Position numbers and translations under genes: made by a program. Shown in pieces: positions 6,396-8,153 of a DNA stretch of 8,153 nt (position 1 is the first letter of the stretch; every line of letters begins with the position of its first letter). This DNA comes from Planctomycetaceae bacterium. Lineage in GTDB: Bacteria > Planctomycetota > Planctomycetia > Pirellulales > Pirellulaceae. The stretch is from positions 1 to 8,153 of the forward strand of contig NYXM01000125.1 of NCBI GenBank assembly GCA_002685655.1. The letters run 5' to 3'. Below the pieces are notes generated by a model. It was not told where the DNA came from and searched no databases. It was given only the letters and a program-made list of their open reading frames with translations.

Positions 6396-7849
6396 CCGGA
6401 GTTCAAGACCTCGCTCATCAATTGCATTTGCGCTGGATCGATGTGTACGCCAAACATGTCACGGTAGAGATCCCATGTGACATTGCGACAGAGTGCATCG
6501 AAGTGCAGGAGGAGGCTGGAAGCGGGGGCATCGGTTCGAAAGACCCCCGGTGTATTCTCCTGCTGGGCATTGCTGACCCGGCTGGCAAAGCTCGGATGGG
6601 TGTCAAACAACCCTGTCGTTTCAGATGCCAACGCCTTGCGTAGCTTGCTTTTTGTCTTGCTGGGGATCCTTGAGATATTGTGCATGACCAGTTGCGGCAG
6701 ATTGTCTCCCAAGACGCCCTGATGGATTAGGCCAAGGATGTCTCCCATGGATTTCTCATTTGCAGCACCAAGTTCGACCATGCGTCGAGACGTCGATTCA
6801 AAGAGGTCGCTTCCAGCCAAACGGGCTTCATGGCGGTCGGCGTCGAACTCCATTTGCCGAAGTAACACGCCTGACACGGCGTGCCCTGTCATCATCAAGA
6901 TCCACAGCAGACCTCGCCCTAACCAGACAAACCCCTGGGCCAACAGGAACATCCAGCCGATGCGGAAATCCACTTCAGCTACGACGTTCTCCAACCAATC
7001 GTCCCACTCGTCGCGTTCATAGACGACCCGCGTAAACCAATGGCTGATGCTGAGAATCACGTAGGACAGCCGCATTCCTGCGCCTTGGCTGAAGTGGCCA
7101 AATTCGTGCGCCACAACACCTGCCAATTGCTGCGCCGAAAGTCCTGCAATCAAGGGCACTCCGAGCGTGAGGGTCAGGTCGTTGCCGATCAAGAAACTCA
7201 ACCAACCGCGGCGAAATCCCGCGGAGGCGTTGACGGCGCTATCAACTTCGATCCGCTTTGGGCAGGGAGCACCGACCGCTTCAGCCAGGCGTGCGATAAA
7301 TGCAAACAACAGTGGTTCACCGGATGGGGTGAGGGCTCGGGAAGATCGGACGTGCGACTGTCGCGCGAAGAGAGGTTTAATCATGAAGACGATTGCAATC
7401 GCACCAATGACTGCCGGAGCGGCATATGCAATCAACATGAAGATCGCTGCACGACCTCGCGTCGCAGTGAGCATCCCCGTGTGATGTGTGAAATGGTACA
7501 CGACACCGGCTCCGATCAGCGCGATGAAGCACAGGTAGATGATCGGCAAAACAAGCATGACGCACATCACCAGTAAAGCACTCAGCCGATACGCAAATGA
7601 CACACGAACGGGTTTGATGTTCCCGTGAAAGGCGCCCAAGATCGCCTGCTGTCGCTGGGCGACTGCCGCCCGTGAGGACTTCGTGAGTTGCAGCTTTGCG
7701 TCCTTTCCCTTTACCATCTCCAACTTAGACTCAGCGAGCGGAATCATTAGACTTCCACCGCATTTCTTGCAGCTCGCCTGTTTGCCCCCCAATTCGTCCT
7801 TGACTCGGAACGACGCATCGCAAAGGGGACAGTTGAATTGGATTGGCAC
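6380..7849 (-). CDS. M48 family membrane metalloprotease with N-terminal zinc ribbon
   Basis: The protein has 489 residues from GTG 7849. The frame extends to GTG 7912, but the inner start has GGAG 7 bases upstream and gives MPIQFNCPLC, a normal zinc-ribbon beginning. The outer start lacks a ribosome site and adds an unlikely 21-residue tail. Domains: a zinc ribbon with C7, C10, C27 and C30; a charged linker to about 85; hydrophobic membrane segments at about 89-118 and 134-158; then an M48 peptidase domain with HEFGH (H248, E249, H252) and E334 in the RQMEFDADRHEARLAG helix as third zinc ligand. A further hydrophobic stretch at about 297-321 lies between these motifs, as in HtpX-like proteases. 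THPSF (417-421), typical of the family, follows. The likely role is ATP-independent cleavage of membrane or membrane-proximal proteins at the cytosolic face, with the ribbon also in the cytosol. The substrate and the purpose of the ribbon are unknown. It is not HtpX itself: the ribbon and the longer C-terminus differ. Confidence 0.93.
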   Translation of the reverse strand: MPIQFNCPLCDASFRVKDELGGKQASCKKCGGSLMIPLAESKLEMVKGKDAKLQLTKSSRAAVAQRQQAILGAFHGNIKPVRVSFAYRLSALLVMCVMLVLPIIYLCFIALIGAGVVYHFTHHTGMLTATRGRAAIFMLIAYAAPAVIGAIAIVFMIKPLFARQSHVRSSRALTPSGEPLLFAFIARLAEAVGAPCPKRIEVDSAVNASAGFRRGWLSFLIGNDLTLTLGVPLIAGLSAQQLAGVVAHEFGHFSQGAGMRLSYVILSISHWFTRVVYERDEWDDWLENVVAEVDFRIGWMFLLAQGFVWLGRGLLWILMMTGHAVSGVLLRQMEFDADRHEARLAGSDLFESTSRRMVELGAANEKSMGDILGLIHQGVLGDNLPQLVMHNISRIPSKTKSKLRKALASETTGLFDTHPSFASRVSNAQQENTPGVFRTDAPASSLLLHFDALCRNVTWDLYRDMFGVHIDPAQMQLMSEVLNSGKIDA

Positions 7850-7856
7850 GCAAATG

Positions 7857-7860
7857 CTCC
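7857..7860 (-). promoter_or_regulatory. Ribosome binding site deciding the M48 start
   Basis: The minus strand reads GGAG, then 7 bases, then GTG at 7849. No such site precedes the more distal in-frame GTG at 7912, so this motif fixes the shorter protein. Confidence 0.7.
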
Positions 7861-7880
7861 ACAGAGATGGTTCGTGAACG

Positions 7881-7898
7881 CACTCGTTATTCCGAGTG
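7881..7898. repeat. Inverted repeat just upstream of the M48 start
   Basis: CACTCG (7881-7886) and CGAGTG (7893-7898) are perfect arms around TTATTC. The repeat lies about 30 bases before the GTG at 7849, where a repressor site or a leader hairpin could sit. Six-base arms can arise by chance. Confidence 0.3.
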
Positions 7899-7950
7899 GA
7901 ATTGAAGCTCACTAAGGAGAAACGACCGAGTGGCCGTCGAACCGGAACTT

Positions 7951-7969
7951 AACCGCTCCTTGAGCGGTT
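7951..7969. repeat. Perfect 8-bp hairpin upstream of the M48 gene
   Basis: AACCGCTC (7951-7958) and GAGCGGTT (7962-7969) pair perfectly around a 3-base loop. There is no T-run on either side, so it does not look like an ordinary terminator. It lies about 100 bases before the protease start, so it may be a leader hairpin or an operator. It could also belong to the end of a gene lying beyond the right edge. Confidence 0.4.
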
Positions 7970-7987
7970 CGCAACGGTGTCACTCGC

Positions 7988-8013
7988 ATTTTAGCGAACG
8001 TTTGCATTGTCAG
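7988..8013 (-). promoter_or_regulatory. Weak promoter-like pair for the M48 gene
   Basis: On the minus strand CTGACA (complement of 8008-8013) and TAAAAT (complement of 7988-7993) each match the sigma-70 consensus at five of six bases. The spacer is only 14 bases, shorter than the usual 16-18, so this is a weak guess. It would give a leader of roughly 130 bases containing both inverted repeats. Confidence 0.2.
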
Positions 8014-8153
8014 TTTCGGGCCGGTAGCTTGAAGAACATAGAAACCGACTGAGAGGCAGCGATTCCCGGAACGGTATTAAATCGGTGGAATCCAGGGAAA
8101 TGGGCCGCTATCAGTGCTACCGTTTCTAGGTGCTTGCGGCGGCAGTAGGGCAG

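Larger units (their letters stand above)
7850..8153. other. Leader of the M48 gene plus a region with no supported gene
   Basis: These 304 bases run from the protease start to the right edge. They contain the protease ribosome site, two perfect small inverted repeats (7881-7898 and 7951-7969) and one weak promoter-like pair. On the minus strand a frame is open from the edge to a stop at 8010-8012 (47 codons), with no recognisable family signature. The plus-strand frames I followed here are short and closed by stops. I see no RNA gene or mobile element. Confidence 0.6.

Noticed and set aside
7040..7576. A 178-codon plus-strand frame opposite the M48 protease
   Set aside because: It is antisense to the HEFGH motif and membrane segments of the protease, is highly polar and shows no family signature.
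8075..8109. A possible plus-strand -10 box (TATTAA) followed by AGGG and an ATG opening a 9-codon frame
   Set aside because: No -35 partner is visible, the AGGG is only a couple of bases from the ATG, and the frame stops at once.
8010..8153. A minus-strand frame open from the right edge for 47 codons, possibly the end of another gene
   Set aside because: It is too short and matches nothing I recognise; more sequence to the right is needed to tell a gene end from chance.

Overview
The window looks like chromosomal DNA from a planctomycete, most likely in or near the Pirellulaceae. This is inferred from the gene types. A large secreted cytochrome ends in the Pirellula/Verrucomicrobium-type putative heme-binding domain. 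There is an exported sulfatase of the iduronate-2-sulfatase-like group, which these bacteria carry in large numbers. There is also an M48 membrane protease with an N-terminal four-cysteine zinc ribbon of a kind common in planctomycetes. The DNA is moderately GC-rich, starts are ATG or GTG, and Shine-Dalgarno sites are patchy. The species cannot be named from the sequence alone.

Layout: five protein genes fill nearly the whole window. On the plus strand, in order, are: (1) a 5'-truncated gene for a PQQ-type sugar dehydrogenase fused to three c-type heme motifs (3-2858); (2) an exported lactonase-fold beta-propeller (2910-4034); (3) an exported type I sulfatase (4131-5534); and (4) pcm, protein-L-isoaspartate O-methyltransferase (5601-6266). 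Gene (5), a zinc-ribbon M48 metalloprotease, is on the minus strand and converges on pcm (7849-6380). The remaining 304 bases (7850-8153) hold the protease leader and a stretch with no convincing gene. No RNA genes, insertion sequences, CRISPR arrays or attachment sites were seen.

How the genes may work together: the first three products all appear to be exported. They are encoded head to tail with gaps of 51 and 96 bases, and their family activities can be ordered. A sulfatase strips sulfate from a sulfated sugar. A PQQ dehydrogenase oxidises an aldose to an aldonolactone and passes electrons to its own hemes. A lactonase then opens the lactone. This periplasmic desulfation-oxidation-lactonolysis cassette is the most interesting hypothesis here, but it is an inference from family membership and gene order. 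The pcm and M48 genes look like housekeeping or quality-control functions: repair of damaged cytosolic protein and membrane protein turnover.

Several short inverted repeats lie between genes. The clearest are an 8-bp-stem hairpin spanning the stop codon of the protease gene at the convergent junction (6371-6390) and a perfect 8-bp hairpin in the upstream region of the protease gene (7951-7969).
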